Below are positions 43,503 to 51,570 of a DNA stretch of 64,000 nt, in pieces. The stretch is from CAYZJR01 sp964503045 (GTDB lineage: Bacteria > Cyanobacteriota > Vampirovibrionia > Obscuribacterales > Obscuribacteraceae). The notes below the pieces were generated by a model. It saw only the letters and a program-made list of their open reading frames with translations. It was not told where the DNA came from and made no database searches. Positions within the stretch are counted from its first letter, which is position 1. Each line of letters begins with the position of its first letter. The stretch is taken from NCBI GenBank assembly GCA_964503045.1, contig CAZCZI010000006.1:1-64000 (forward strand), written 5' to 3'. The translations under genes were made by a program, and so were the position numbers.

Positions 43503-45767
43503 CTATTTTTGCGGTTCTTTGTACTCAAGAACGGTTCCGTCGGCAGCGGTCACGAAGGTGTATACCTTGCCGTCGGAATCTACGACCTTGGTCTCGTAGT
43601 TGGCGCCGTTTCTGTTTGATTCGACGCTAGTGGCGTTCTTGATTTGCACCTTTTGACCGCGTGGTCCCAACAAGGAGAGGTCTTTGGACGAACCATATTC
43701 CACCTTGGAATGGGTCATTTGACCGTTGTGATCAACGGTTTCTTCAGCGGTAAAGTTGGTGTCTCCTCCAACGTTAAACCAATAGGAGTCTTCAATCTCG
43801 CCAGTGTAGTTGTATGTGGTGCTTCCATCTGGATTGCTGACTGCACGGCTTGTGCGCCAATCGATTCCTTTGCCTTCGTCGCCGTCGGCTTGCCCTGGAC
43901 GCATTTGCCCGATACCTTCCGGACGCACAGGATTGAATGCGCCTTCTACCGGTTTGAATGCATCAACATTGGCTTTGGTGTCGCCAGGTGCGCTTGACTG
44001 TTCCTTGTCAGAAACTTCTTTGAAGGAAACAACCGAACCATCAGGGGTTGTCTCTGCACGATACTGCGTGCCGTCTTTGGTTTTGATGGTGGTTACATAT
44101 TTGCCGCTTCGTGAGTCGAATGCGGTATCAACATCGGTGACGCCGGCAATGTCTTTCGGTCCTTCCGGTGTCTTGAACTTCAAGTTGGCACCACCGTCAT
44201 ACTTCACATGACGTTCGAGCAACTTGCCGTCGGCAGAAATACGCTCGCTTCCTTCGAAGTTCGTATCGCTAAAGTATCCGTCGTCGAGTTCACCTTTGTA
44301 TTTGTATGTGGTGGAACCGTCGGCGGGATTCTTCTCTTCGCCTGTCTTTTCTCTCCAGTCGATGTCGTATTGTCCTTTGGTTCCGGCGTTGCTTCTTTCG
44401 CTGGAGAATTGCTCACCAGGCGAGAACTCTCCCATTCCGGCTGGACCAGCTGGGTTGGCGGCACCATCGGCCGGTTTGTAAGCTTCGGGTGGTCCACCCG
44501 GCTTGGGAACGAATGCATCAGGACCTTTCTGATGCAACGTCATTCCGTTTCTGTCTGTCAGTTTTATGGAGCCATCGGCGTTGCGAACAAATGTGTTTCC
44601 CGTGACGGAGTCGACAAACTTGTGCGCTCCATCATCACCCACTGAAAGCTTTCCAACCAGCTGTGGAGGTAGATTGGCATCACCTGCGGCTTTGGTCCAA
44701 GTGGTACCGTCATTGGTTTTGTACTCGGAGAATTTATTGCCGTCTTTCCATTCGACTACAGAGTTGGGATTGCCATTCTTGTCGTAAGTGTATGTGGTCG
44801 TCTGCCCATCAGGGTGAACTATCCTTGTGGGATGCGCTTTTCCATCACCTTGCCTGGTGAATTCAATGATCGAACCATCAGGATTCTGCTGCACGCGATC
44901 AGCGGCGCTGGTTTGCGTATCGGACGGTTTCTGCGGCGTATCGGCTGGTTTCGCTGGCGTATCTGCCGGCTTGTTTGGCTGCTCTATAGGCACGACTTTC
45001 TTGTCGAGCAAGGTGTTGCCGCCCGCATCTGTAATTTTGAGAGAACCATCGGCGGTGCGGGTCAACTTGGTTCCGAATTGTGAGTCATTGAAAGTGTGAT
45101 TGCCATTGTCGTCGACACTGAGCTTGCCGAAAATCTGCGCCGGGAGCTCATTTGGACCACTTACTTTGAACCAGGCGCTGCCATCGTTCGTCTTGTATTC
45201 AGAAACGGTTCTGCCTGAAGCATCCTTTTCCACGACATCATTTAACTTGCCATTCTTGTCGTACGTGTAACTAGTGGTGGTGCCATCAGAGTGAACGACC
45301 TTGGTGGGATGATTCCTTCCGTCAGCCTGTTTTTCAGAAATGACGCTCGAACCATCGCCGTTATTCTTTGTTTGCGGTCCGTCAGTCGGTTGCGTCATTT
45401 GTTGCTGAGTGTTGTCCGTCCTTGGCTGGGGCTGCGCGGTGTTGTCTGTTGCTTGCTGTCTTTGCTCACCAGGCTTAACAACTGTCGCATTCGCATCCAA
45501 ATGCACCATTGCATGTTTGGCATTTTCAAAGACAATATTGTTTCCCTCGACACCGATAAGGTCGATGGTTCCAAACTCTTTTCTTGCATCATCAAGACCT
45601 TTGTTGGCAGCGGCAAGCATCTTCTTCCAGTCTTCACCGGAGTTTTCTTGCATCTCCTGCCGGATCTTGGAAATGGCACCTGAAAGGTCTTTCTTGTCCA
45701 GACCTTCACTGACCTTTTGGACGATGTCTTTTACGTCGTTGTCGAACTGTTCGTTTGGATTGGGCAT
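43503..45767 (-). CDS. Large modular repeat protein, paralogue A
   Basis: 754 residues, no signal peptide. The N-terminal helical part (about 1-95: DLSGAISKIRQEMQENSGEDWKK..., LIGVEGNNIVFEN) is shared with the 233-residue neighbour. Two copies follow of a module with wording TYTYDKNG.....VVE....SEYKTNDG..W.K..G...LP.Q..GKLSV, joined by a PADTPAKPADTPQKPSDT linker. Then come two copies of a second beta-rich module (DGSTTYKYKGELDDGYF and DGSTTYNYTGEIEDSYW). YD-rich strands resemble RHS-like beta repeats but lack the toxin core. GAGGAAG precedes the ATG. Function is unknown; it carries the shared upstream motif. Confidence 0.82.
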   Translation of the reverse strand: MPNPNEQFDNDVKDIVQKVSEGLDKKDLSGAISKIRQEMQENSGEDWKKMLAAANKGLDDARKEFGTIDLIGVEGNNIVFENAKHAMVHLDANATVVKPGEQRQQATDNTAQPQPRTDNTQQQMTQPTDGPQTKNNGDGSSVISEKQADGRNHPTKVVHSDGTTTSYTYDKNGKLNDVVEKDASGRTVSEYKTNDGSAWFKVSGPNELPAQIFGKLSVDDNGNHTFNDSQFGTKLTRTADGSLKITDAGGNTLLDKKVVPIEQPNKPADTPAKPADTPQKPSDTQTSAADRVQQNPDGSIIEFTRQGDGKAHPTRIVHPDGQTTTYTYDKNGNPNSVVEWKDGNKFSEYKTNDGTTWTKAAGDANLPPQLVGKLSVGDDGAHKFVDSVTGNTFVRNADGSIKLTDRNGMTLHQKGPDAFVPKPGGPPEAYKPADGAANPAGPAGMGEFSPGEQFSSERSNAGTKGQYDIDWREKTGEEKNPADGSTTYKYKGELDDGYFSDTNFEGSERISADGKLLERHVKYDGGANLKFKTPEGPKDIAGVTDVDTAFDSRSGKYVTTIKTKDGTQYRAETTPDGSVVSFKEVSDKEQSSAPGDTKANVDAFKPVEGAFNPVRPEGIGQMRPGQADGDEGKGIDWRTSRAVSNPDGSTTYNYTGEIEDSYWFNVGGDTNFTAEETVDHNGQMTHSKVEYGSSKDLSLLGPRGQKVQIKNATSVESNRNGANYETKVVDSDGKVYTFVTAADGTVLEYKEPQK

Positions 45768-45865
45768 GATTCAGACTTCCTCGAGAGAGAGGCACGCATA
45801 GTCAGCAATCATCGAATGATTCGAGGGGGAGAGATCACTGGTTCGGTCCTGGTAACGCGCTCCTA

Positions 45866-45882
45866 TTGGGCTATATACCCAA
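45866..45882. promoter_or_regulatory. Palindrome TTGGGCTATATACCCAA
   Basis: A near-perfect inverted repeat about 100 bp upstream of the start at 45767. Its context CTCCTATTGGGCT is shared with 35377-35386. The TATATA centre could overlap a -10 element. Confidence 0.4.
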
Positions 45883-45922
45883 TACGGGCGGTTTTGATAT
45901 TGTCGCCAGCCAAAGTGATGAT

Positions 45923-45940
45923 GTCAGTGGGGAAAATACG
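45923..45940 (-). promoter_or_regulatory. Shared upstream motif, copy B
   Basis: Minus strand CGTATTTTCCCCACTGAC, 156 bp upstream of the start at 45767; identical to copy C and one base from copy A. Confidence 0.7.
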
Positions 45941-46075
45941 TAGAACAACCTTAAATCTTGACGCCAGCGGACCAGAATCGAAAATTCCGCGATGACGCCC
46001 CGAAGTTTCTGGTCTACGACCAATGTTCCGCGTTTACCCGCGGACTGCTAGGTTCGGCGTGGTCGGAGCGTACAG

Positions 46076-46777
46076 CTAACCCTTAGCCTTCTCTTTGTCT
46101 TTGTGCAGAGCCGGAATCGGCTTGTTTTGAGCATCGTAGACATCAATCGAACCGTCTGGACGGCGCACGAAGGTCGTGTTCCACTGCTTGTCTTTGAAGG
46201 TGTGCACGCCTTGATCATTAATTGCAAGATTGCCGAACATCTGTGCCGGCATTTCATTTGGTCCACTCACTTTGTGCCAAGCAGCATTGTCGGTGGACAT
46301 CAGCTCTGCGGTCTTCTTTCCATTCTCGTCAAACTCGACGACTCTGCTCGGAACACCTTTGACATACTGATACTCCGTGTGCGAACCGCCAGGGCGTTGC
46401 ACCTTCGTCACATGCGCTTTTCCATCAGAGAGTGTTTCTCTTTGAATTTGAGATCCGTCAGGATACTTCTGCACATCGACTACCTTGCCATCAGGCGTGG
46501 TGATATTGAGATGGTTGGTATCAGCACCAATCTTGATTCTGGTGTGATTCTTTGTGTTTTCAACGACCAAATTGCCGTTTTCAACACCGACTAGATCGAG
46601 AACTCCAAACTCTTTGCTTATCTTGTCCAGCTCTGCATTTGTAGCAGCCAAGCCAGTCTTCTTCCAATTGTCCGTGCCCTGCTCGCGTGCGATGGTTTGA
46701 ATCGCTTGAGACAGATCATGATTTCTCATCCCCGAATCGATTTTGTTTGCAAGATCCTTGGGATCGACGTCAGGCAT
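46076..46777 (-). CDS. Short modular repeat protein, paralogue B
   Basis: 233 residues, paralogous to the N-terminal third of the 754-residue protein: shared helical start (DLSQAIQTIAREQGTDNWKK, VLDLVGVENGNLVVEN) and one copy of the module ending AWHKVSGPNEMPAQMFGNLAINDQGVHTF. It lacks the second module type. C-terminus is Lys-rich. AAGGAG lies 8 nt before the ATG. It probably arose by tandem duplication. The matching upstream motif suggests both paralogues are controlled together. No recognised enzymatic motif and no signal peptide. Confidence 0.83.
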   Translation of the reverse strand: MPDVDPKDLANKIDSGMRNHDLSQAIQTIAREQGTDNWKKTGLAATNAELDKISKEFGVLDLVGVENGNLVVENTKNHTRIKIGADTNHLNITTPDGKVVDVQKYPDGSQIQRETLSDGKAHVTKVQRPGGSHTEYQYVKGVPSRVVEFDENGKKTAELMSTDNAAWHKVSGPNEMPAQMFGNLAINDQGVHTFKDKQWNTTFVRRPDGSIDVYDAQNKPIPALHKDKEKAKG

Positions 46778-46875
46778 AGGTAAACTCCTTAGTATTTAGG
46801 GGTGGTCGATAGACGGGGAGTAAGGTCCAATCGATTTTCTACAGCGATACCATTGTGCTTGCGACAGTGAGTTGA

Positions 46876-46893
46876 GTCAGTGGGGAAAATACG
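46876..46893 (-). promoter_or_regulatory. Shared upstream motif, copy C
   Basis: Minus strand CGTATTTTCCCCACTGAC, 99 bp upstream of the start at 46777 and 9 bp beyond the stop of the preceding membrane-protein gene. Confidence 0.7.
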
Positions 46894-46901
46894 AAAAGAA
46901 T

Positions 46902-47903
46902 TTATGTGGTTTGCGCGCCGGTTTGCACAGATCCAGATTGCGTACTGCTTTCTACTGAGCTTTCCATCTGCAGCATGAGCTGCGCGATTCGCGCTAAACG
47001 ATCTTGTTCTATCCTATGTATGCGATGCGCACGTGCTTGTTCAATGAGCGTGTGCCAGCGTTCGACGTGCTTGTTGGAATCCCAGACCGTGTCGGAATAA
47101 AACTCCATCGGAGTAACTATAATGCCTTCTTCAATTCCATCGCTCTTATAAATAATCTCGAGAAAGTCCAATCTAATAGGCTTTGCCCAGCGCGAATAGC
47201 TACCTTTGGTTATCGAAACTATTTCCTCGAGCTGAATCTCAACCACTCCAACTTTGCGAACATACTTTACCTTCGGTTTGAAAATCAGTTTCTTGTCGCT
47301 TAGATAAATGGGACCCTGAGCCTTATAGATAAAAACAAACTGCCCGAACCAACTCTTTATATGTTCAGGAGTCGCCATATTGCAGAAGTCTGCAATCATC
47401 CATTCATCAACGACATGCTCCGGCTTTTCCACCGCCTTGCACAATTGGCGGCTGTAAATCTCGGCAGCATCAATGTTTTTGGCAGCCATATGCAGATCGA
47501 TCAATTGGTTGAGATCATCGAGAATGCTTGCGCTGGAGTTGTTAATCACTCTATCTTGAATTTCGCGAATTCCTCTGCGCTTTCTTGCTGCCGCGCGCTC
47601 AACTGAGCGTACGGACATCAGCAACCCAATGGACAATACCAATCCTAAGGTGAACGAACCAATGAAAATCGCCATCATCAGTGGCAAGAATCCGCCGTAC
47701 ACGCCAGCAAGTCCAAACAAAACAGCCAGACCGGCTATGCATGCAGTAATTGCAATAACGTCTTTGCTGCGATTAACCTTGCTGAGACTAGTCTTGGGTT
47801 CTGTCATTGATTTGGGCAACGACAGTTTGGTTAACGGCACATACTCTTTGGGGTTCTGTTCAGGATTTTGAAAATCCAGTTCGACCCTATCGTTGTCGTT
47901 CAT
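46902..47903 (-). CDS. Two-TM membrane protein with a large cytoplasmic domain
   Basis: 333 residues from ATG 47903; a TTG nine codons upstream is less likely. A polar N-terminus (about 1-50) is followed by two adjacent TM helices (VIAITACIAGLAVLFGLAGVYG and LPLMMAIFIGSFTLGLVLSIG), a helical stretch and a C-terminal domain with GPIYLSDKKLIFKPKVKYVRKVGVVEIQLEEIVSI. That segment is reminiscent of PH/GRAM-like lipid-binding domains, a weak resemblance only. Ends Gln/Ser/Thr-rich. A 12-base G tract lies 83 bp upstream. Confidence 0.75.
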   Translation of the reverse strand: MNDNDRVELDFQNPEQNPKEYVPLTKLSLPKSMTEPKTSLSKVNRSKDVIAITACIAGLAVLFGLAGVYGGFLPLMMAIFIGSFTLGLVLSIGLLMSVRSVERAAARKRRGIREIQDRVINNSSASILDDLNQLIDLHMAAKNIDAAEIYSRQLCKAVEKPEHVVDEWMIADFCNMATPEHIKSWFGQFVFIYKAQGPIYLSDKKLIFKPKVKYVRKVGVVEIQLEEIVSITKGSYSRWAKPIRLDFLEIIYKSDGIEEGIIVTPMEFYSDTVWDSNKHVERWHTLIEQARAHRIHRIEQDRLARIAQLMLQMESSVESSTQSGSVQTGAQTT

Positions 47904-47985
47904 GCTATTTGGCGGCCCGCCGAAAATCAAAATGAGTGACCGAGAAAAATATGCCCAAAGGGCGCCAGTTATAAGCGTCCGGATT

Positions 47986-47997
47986 GGGGGGGGGGGG
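47986..47997. repeat. Poly-G tract (12 G)
   Basis: A run of 12 G on the plus strand (12 C as read by the gene downstream on the minus strand), 83 bp before the start at 47903. Tracts of this length are prone to slippage and can alter promoter spacing. It may also be a sequencing-error hotspot. Confidence 0.85.
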
Positions 47998-48039
47998 CGG
48001 CAACCTGTGGGGCTTGTGCGTTTGGACAGCTTCCAGTTC

Positions 48040-48067
48040 GTGGTTGTACCGATATCGGTACGACTGG
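48040..48067 (+). repeat. Palindromic intergenic element, copy 7
   Basis: Core TACCGATATCGGTA at 48047-48060 with a full left arm GTGGTTG; right flank CGACTGGATATAACTAATGAAA. Confidence 0.92.
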
Positions 48068-48109
48068 ATATAACTAATGAAACCCCGAAAATTGAGACAT
48101 CACGGGGCA

Positions 48110-48137
48110 GTGGCTGTACCGATATCGGTACAACTGT
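48110..48137 (+). repeat. Palindromic intergenic element, copy 8
   Basis: Core TACCGATATCGGTA at 48117-48130, exactly 70 bp after copy 7, with the near-identical right flank CAACTGTATATAACTAATGAAA. The pair looks like a local duplication. It ends 26 bp before the stop of the LuxR-type gene. Confidence 0.92.
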
Positions 48138-48162
48138 ATATAACTAATGAAAGGTCAAAACG

Positions 48163-49011
48163 CTACTGTTGAGGTGGTTGCTGAGGCGTGCGCATCTTGT
48201 CGTTGAGCGCTTCTTTCAACAGTTCGTTTTGTCTCAAAAGAGCCTTCAAGTGTTCGTTGGCAATCGCAAGCTCTGCCTGCAATTCCGCCACTGTCTGTTC
48301 GTGCGTTACACCTGTCACCGGGTCACGACCAGGCATCTTCGGCAGAAGCACATAACCCAACTGCACGGCCTTGAGAGCTGCAGCGGTTCTTGTTGGAACT
48401 TTCAGTTTGGCGAGAATACATTCTATGTGTTTCTCGACCGTCCGAAGCTTCATGTCCAGCTCTTCGGCGATTTCTTTGTTTCTGAGGTCGAGTCTTATCA
48501 GAACCTCAATCTCACGGTCTGTGAGGTTGCAGTTCGGCATGTTTGTTGCCGGAGCCTGCTTGATTAGTTGGGTGATCTTCGGATCGCAATAGGGAAGCCC
48601 GCGCGTGACTTGCTCTATCGCCTCAAACAGCGTTCTGGGACCGGAGCTCTTAAGGCAGAAACCCTTTGCTCCTGCGCGGAACAATTGGTTGTGATACTTG
48701 GTTGCGTGATAAGAGTCAGTCAGGACGAGCACATTGGCGTTTGGAAGTTCGGTACTGACCCGGCGGCACACTTCCACACCATTGAGAACATCGAGATCTA
48801 CATCGAGAATGACAAAGTCCGGCCTGAGTCTCCGAATCATTTCGGTAGCTGCCATGCCGTCTGCGGCTTCGCCAACAATTTCAACCACTTCTGAGACGAC
48901 GCGCTTGAGTCCGAACCGTATGAGTTCATGCCTTTCACATAGAACAGTGCGTGGCCTAAACATCGTACGTTGCGGTATTCCCTGCGGTAATCCTTGAGAT
49001 GCTGCTTCCAA
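48163..49011 (-). CDS. LuxR/NarL-family response regulator with coiled-coil tail
   Basis: 282 residues from a TTG with GGAG 6 nt upstream; an ATG at 48963 would give 266. Receiver domain (about 18-135) with the phospho-Asp in FVILDVDLDVLNG and Lys in FCLKS. The usual acidic pair before HELIRFG is Glu-Arg (VLCERHELI) instead of Asp-Asp, so metal-dependent phosphorylation may be altered. The LuxR HTH (about 165-225: LTDREIEVLIRLDLRNKEIAEELDMKLRTVEKHIECILAKL) is intact. The C-terminus adds a leucine-rich coiled coil (VAELQAELAIANEHLKALL). No cognate kinase is adjacent. Confidence 0.9.
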   Translation of the reverse strand: MEAASQGLPQGIPQRTMFRPRTVLCERHELIRFGLKRVVSEVVEIVGEAADGMAATEMIRRLRPDFVILDVDLDVLNGVEVCRRVSTELPNANVLVLTDSYHATKYHNQLFRAGAKGFCLKSSGPRTLFEAIEQVTRGLPYCDPKITQLIKQAPATNMPNCNLTDREIEVLIRLDLRNKEIAEELDMKLRTVEKHIECILAKLKVPTRTAAALKAVQLGYVLLPKMPGRDPVTGVTHEQTVAELQAELAIANEHLKALLRQNELLKEALNDKMRTPQQPPQQ

Positions 49012-49275
49012 TCAACACTCCAGTACTAGCTTAATGAGCGGCGATTTGCGTTTTACGTTGATCCATTTATGTCAGGTTCGCGCCGCCGACGAACCTTATT
49101 GTATCTAAATGTGAGTTCCCTGCATGGCTTAACTTAAGGTATGGGTAACCCTTCGTCAAGCCCACACGTGGCATTCTCTCCATACCGCATATATCGGTCG
49201 CCTATATGTCCAAGTGAAGACAGAATGCGCGGTATAGCAGAGTGACCCCTTTGGCTATACCCACTAGCTCTATAT

Positions 49276-49306
49276 TTCAAGCGAGTTTTCAAGCCCCTTT
49301 TCAAGC
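49276..49306 (+). repeat. Three TTCAAGC repeats at 12-bp spacing
   Basis: TTCAAGC begins at 49276, 49288 and 49300, exactly 12 bp apart. About 195-225 bp upstream of the first gene of the cluster. Possible regulator-binding array. Confidence 0.75.
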
Positions 49307-49461
49307 GATCGGGTTTCTTTGGGGTCGCGTGGCAACCTGCCAAAACGCAAATCTTATCTAGCTTGTGGGAGATTTACGAAGCCAGTGGGATATCCCCCAA
49401 TAGACTTGACAGCCCCCAGATCGTTAAGCTGTGCTCACATTGCAGAGCCATACGGCGCATT

Positions 49462-49491
49462 TTCACCCGATTCTTCACCGATTTTTCACCG
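49462..49491 (+). repeat. Three TTCACC(C)GA repeats before the start codon
   Basis: TTCACC begins at 49462, 49474 and 49485, spacing 12 and 11 bp, with the last ending 10 bp before the ATG at 49501. They occupy the place where a ribosome-binding site would be expected. Confidence 0.7.
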
Positions 49492-49500
49492 AACACCCAA

Positions 49501-51570
49501 ATGATCAAGTCCACACTAGTTTCTTCAATCACGCTGGCAGTAACCATCAATATATCTTTGGCTGCCGGTGACGCATTCGCAACTAAGTTGAATGCTCAGC
49601 CGCTGCCGAGAGCAGGCGCACCGGTTTATGACCGCGAAACCAAAGAGTTTAAATCCCCTGATGAACTGATGCCCACCAGCCGCTTCAAGAGACGGCTTGA
49701 TTACAGAGATCAGGAAGCCAAAGACAAAGAAGAGGCCGAAGAAAGAGCGAAGAAAGAACAAGAAGCCAAACTGCAAGCCGTCGAAGAAGCGAAGAAGGCT
49801 AGACAGAGCCAAATCGATGCCATTCAAAAATACAAGCAGATGGCAGTTGAGTTCAACAACAAAGCAGTCGCTGCCGGCAAGCAAGGCAAGTGGCAAGAAG
49901 CTATCTCCAATCACGAAGAAGCAATCAAGTACGACTCGACCAACAAACAGTTCAAGATCAATCTCTCTGCAGCTCGCGTAGCTTACGGTCAACAACGCTT
50001 GGCTCAAGGCGATACGCAAGGTGCAGCGCATATGTTCCGCAAAGCTCTGGTGAGTGCTCCGGACAATGCTCTTGCCTCCAAGATGTTGGCGATGGCAATC
50101 GACAGAATGGGCATGAACCCAAACAACGTCGATACCCGCATCAGCCTTGGCGACCAACTCGCTGCCGCTTCCGACCTGGAAGGCGCCTTCGTCGAGTTTC
50201 AACAAGCGCTGCAACTCGAGCCTTCAGCAAAAACTTACGTCAAGATGGGCGACATGTATGCTCGTTACGGCCAGCTCACAGCAGCCAACAGCTACTATCG
50301 TCAAGCCGTTATCAAAGAGCCGGAGTACGGTCCTGCACACCGCCAAATCGGTTTGGTGGCAATGTCGCAGAAAGACTATACCTCCGCTGCTTCTTCGTTG
50401 AGAAAGGCTGTAATTCTTGATTCCAACGATCAAGCCGCTGGTCAAGCGCTTGTTGAAATTTGGCGCAAGCAAGTCGCCTCCAACCCATTGCTTCCGGAAA
50501 ATCACCTTGGTCTCGCCGGCGCTCTGCAACTCACCGGAGATTTTGGTGGAGCCGACGCCGAATACAGAAAGCTCGAGCTCGTCGATGCGAAAAACCCTGG
50601 ACTCGAGTCTGGACGCGCCAGCCTCGCACGTGCCATTCAACATGCCAAAGCCGAAAAGCACAAATTGGCCGCTGAAACACTCTTCAACCAAGGTCTCAAG
50701 AAAGAAGCGTTGTCCGAAATCACCCAAGCCGTGATGATGGAACCAAGAAACACCAGCTTCCAATTCTTGTTTGGCGAATGCCTCGAAAGCCTCGGCGACT
50801 ACAAAGGCGCTCATCAGGCCTACTTCACTTGCGTTCAAATCGATCCTGTTCGCAACAAAGAAGCAGCAGCTCGCATGAAGCAAATGCAGGGCTATGGCAG
50901 CTCTAATTCCGGTTCGGAACAAAAGTCGTTCGCACCGCAACCTCAACAACAACAGTTCGGAACCTTCGGCGGCAACCAACAACAACGCCAACCGCAACAA
51001 CAAGTTTTCCAATCTACACCTAATCAAAATTCAGACCTCGCCTCGACATTGAATCGCAAGAACATGTTTGAAGGCGCTCCGCAATCGCAGCCCATGTCGA
51101 TGCAACAAGCTGCTTCGAATCCCATGCAGCAGATGCAAATGCAACAAGCAATGCAACAGCAAGCAATGCAGCAGCAAGCAATGCAACAGCGAGCAATGCA
51201 ACAGCAGCAAGCGATGCAACAGCAAGCTACACAACAACCCGTGCAACAAGCTGCACCACAAGCTGCCTCAGCCAGCCTCAATGACAGCCTCGCTGGAGTC
51301 ACCGACGCGGAAGCTCAAAGAGACTACGCATCCGCCGTCAACATTCTTCGTCAGATGGTCACAACCAACGTCGAAAACGCTGAAGTGCACCACCGCCTCG
51401 CAGTCAACCTGATGGCGATGGGTCAAATCACCGAAGCAGTTTCCGAATTCAGAATCGCAAGCGCATTGGCACCAGGCAAGAAAGCGTATCAAGATGATCT
51501 GGCTAGAGCATTGGCAATCCACAAACGTTCACTAATGACAGATGGCTCAACGGCGGGAGCTACCAAATGA
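49501..51570 (+). CDS. Secreted TPR protein with Gln/Met-rich region
   Basis: 689 residues from the ATG that opens a signal peptide (MIKSTLVSSITLAVTINISLAAGDAFA). The frame runs upstream to a TTG at 49363, but that part is not peptide-like. A Lys/Glu-rich helix (about 60-110), TPR units (about 115-440, for example AISNHEEAIKYD and GQLTAANSYYRQAVIKEPEYGPAHRQIG), a low-complexity Gln/Met region (about 475-585, repeated QQQAM) and C-terminal TPR units. The stop overlaps the ATG of the RpoB-like gene (ATGA), so translation is coupled. A secreted scaffold coupled to an RNA polymerase homologue is unexpected; re-examining whether the leader is really cleaved would matter. Confidence 0.87.
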   Translation: MIKSTLVSSITLAVTINISLAAGDAFATKLNAQPLPRAGAPVYDRETKEFKSPDELMPTSRFKRRLDYRDQEAKDKEEAEERAKKEQEAKLQAVEEAKKARQSQIDAIQKYKQMAVEFNNKAVAAGKQGKWQEAISNHEEAIKYDSTNKQFKINLSAARVAYGQQRLAQGDTQGAAHMFRKALVSAPDNALASKMLAMAIDRMGMNPNNVDTRISLGDQLAAASDLEGAFVEFQQALQLEPSAKTYVKMGDMYARYGQLTAANSYYRQAVIKEPEYGPAHRQIGLVAMSQKDYTSAASSLRKAVILDSNDQAAGQALVEIWRKQVASNPLLPENHLGLAGALQLTGDFGGADAEYRKLELVDAKNPGLESGRASLARAIQHAKAEKHKLAAETLFNQGLKKEALSEITQAVMMEPRNTSFQFLFGECLESLGDYKGAHQAYFTCVQIDPVRNKEAAARMKQMQGYGSSNSGSEQKSFAPQPQQQQFGTFGGNQQQRQPQQQVFQSTPNQNSDLASTLNRKNMFEGAPQSQPMSMQQAASNPMQQMQMQQAMQQQAMQQQAMQQRAMQQQQAMQQQATQQPVQQAAPQAASASLNDSLAGVTDAEAQRDYASAVNILRQMVTTNVENAEVHHRLAVNLMAMGQITEAVSEFRIASALAPGKKAYQDDLARALAIHKRSLMTDGSTAGATK
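51120..51250 (+). repeat. CAGCAAGCAATG-type coding repeats
   Basis: Imperfect 12-15-bp units encode QQQAM/QQRAM repeats in the TPR protein. The region is compositionally biased and repeat number may vary between strains. Confidence 0.75.

Larger units (their letters stand above)
45768..46075. other. Promoter region of the 754-residue repeat protein
   Basis: 308 bp. Contains the shared motif (45923-45940, minus orientation) and an inverted repeat TTGGGCTATATACCCAA (45866-45882) between the motif and the gene start. The left part up to the ribosome-binding site shows no other clear signal. Confidence 0.55.
49012..49500. other. Long leader/intergenic region before the RpoB-like cluster
   Basis: 489 bp between divergently oriented genes. 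It contains two sets of three short direct repeats (49276-49306 and 49462-49491) and GGGATATCCC near 49388. TTGACA at 49406-49411 lacks a convincing -10. No credible Shine-Dalgarno precedes the ATG at 49501. Confidence 0.55.

Noticed and set aside
50224..51027. Long minus-strand frame opposite the TPR protein
   Set aside because: Antisense shadow caused by codon bias; the TPR protein has signal peptide and repeats.
51120..51250. Regular repeats that could suggest a CRISPR array
   Set aside because: They are in-frame CAG/CAA/ATG codons in a coding region, without constant repeat length or unique spacers.
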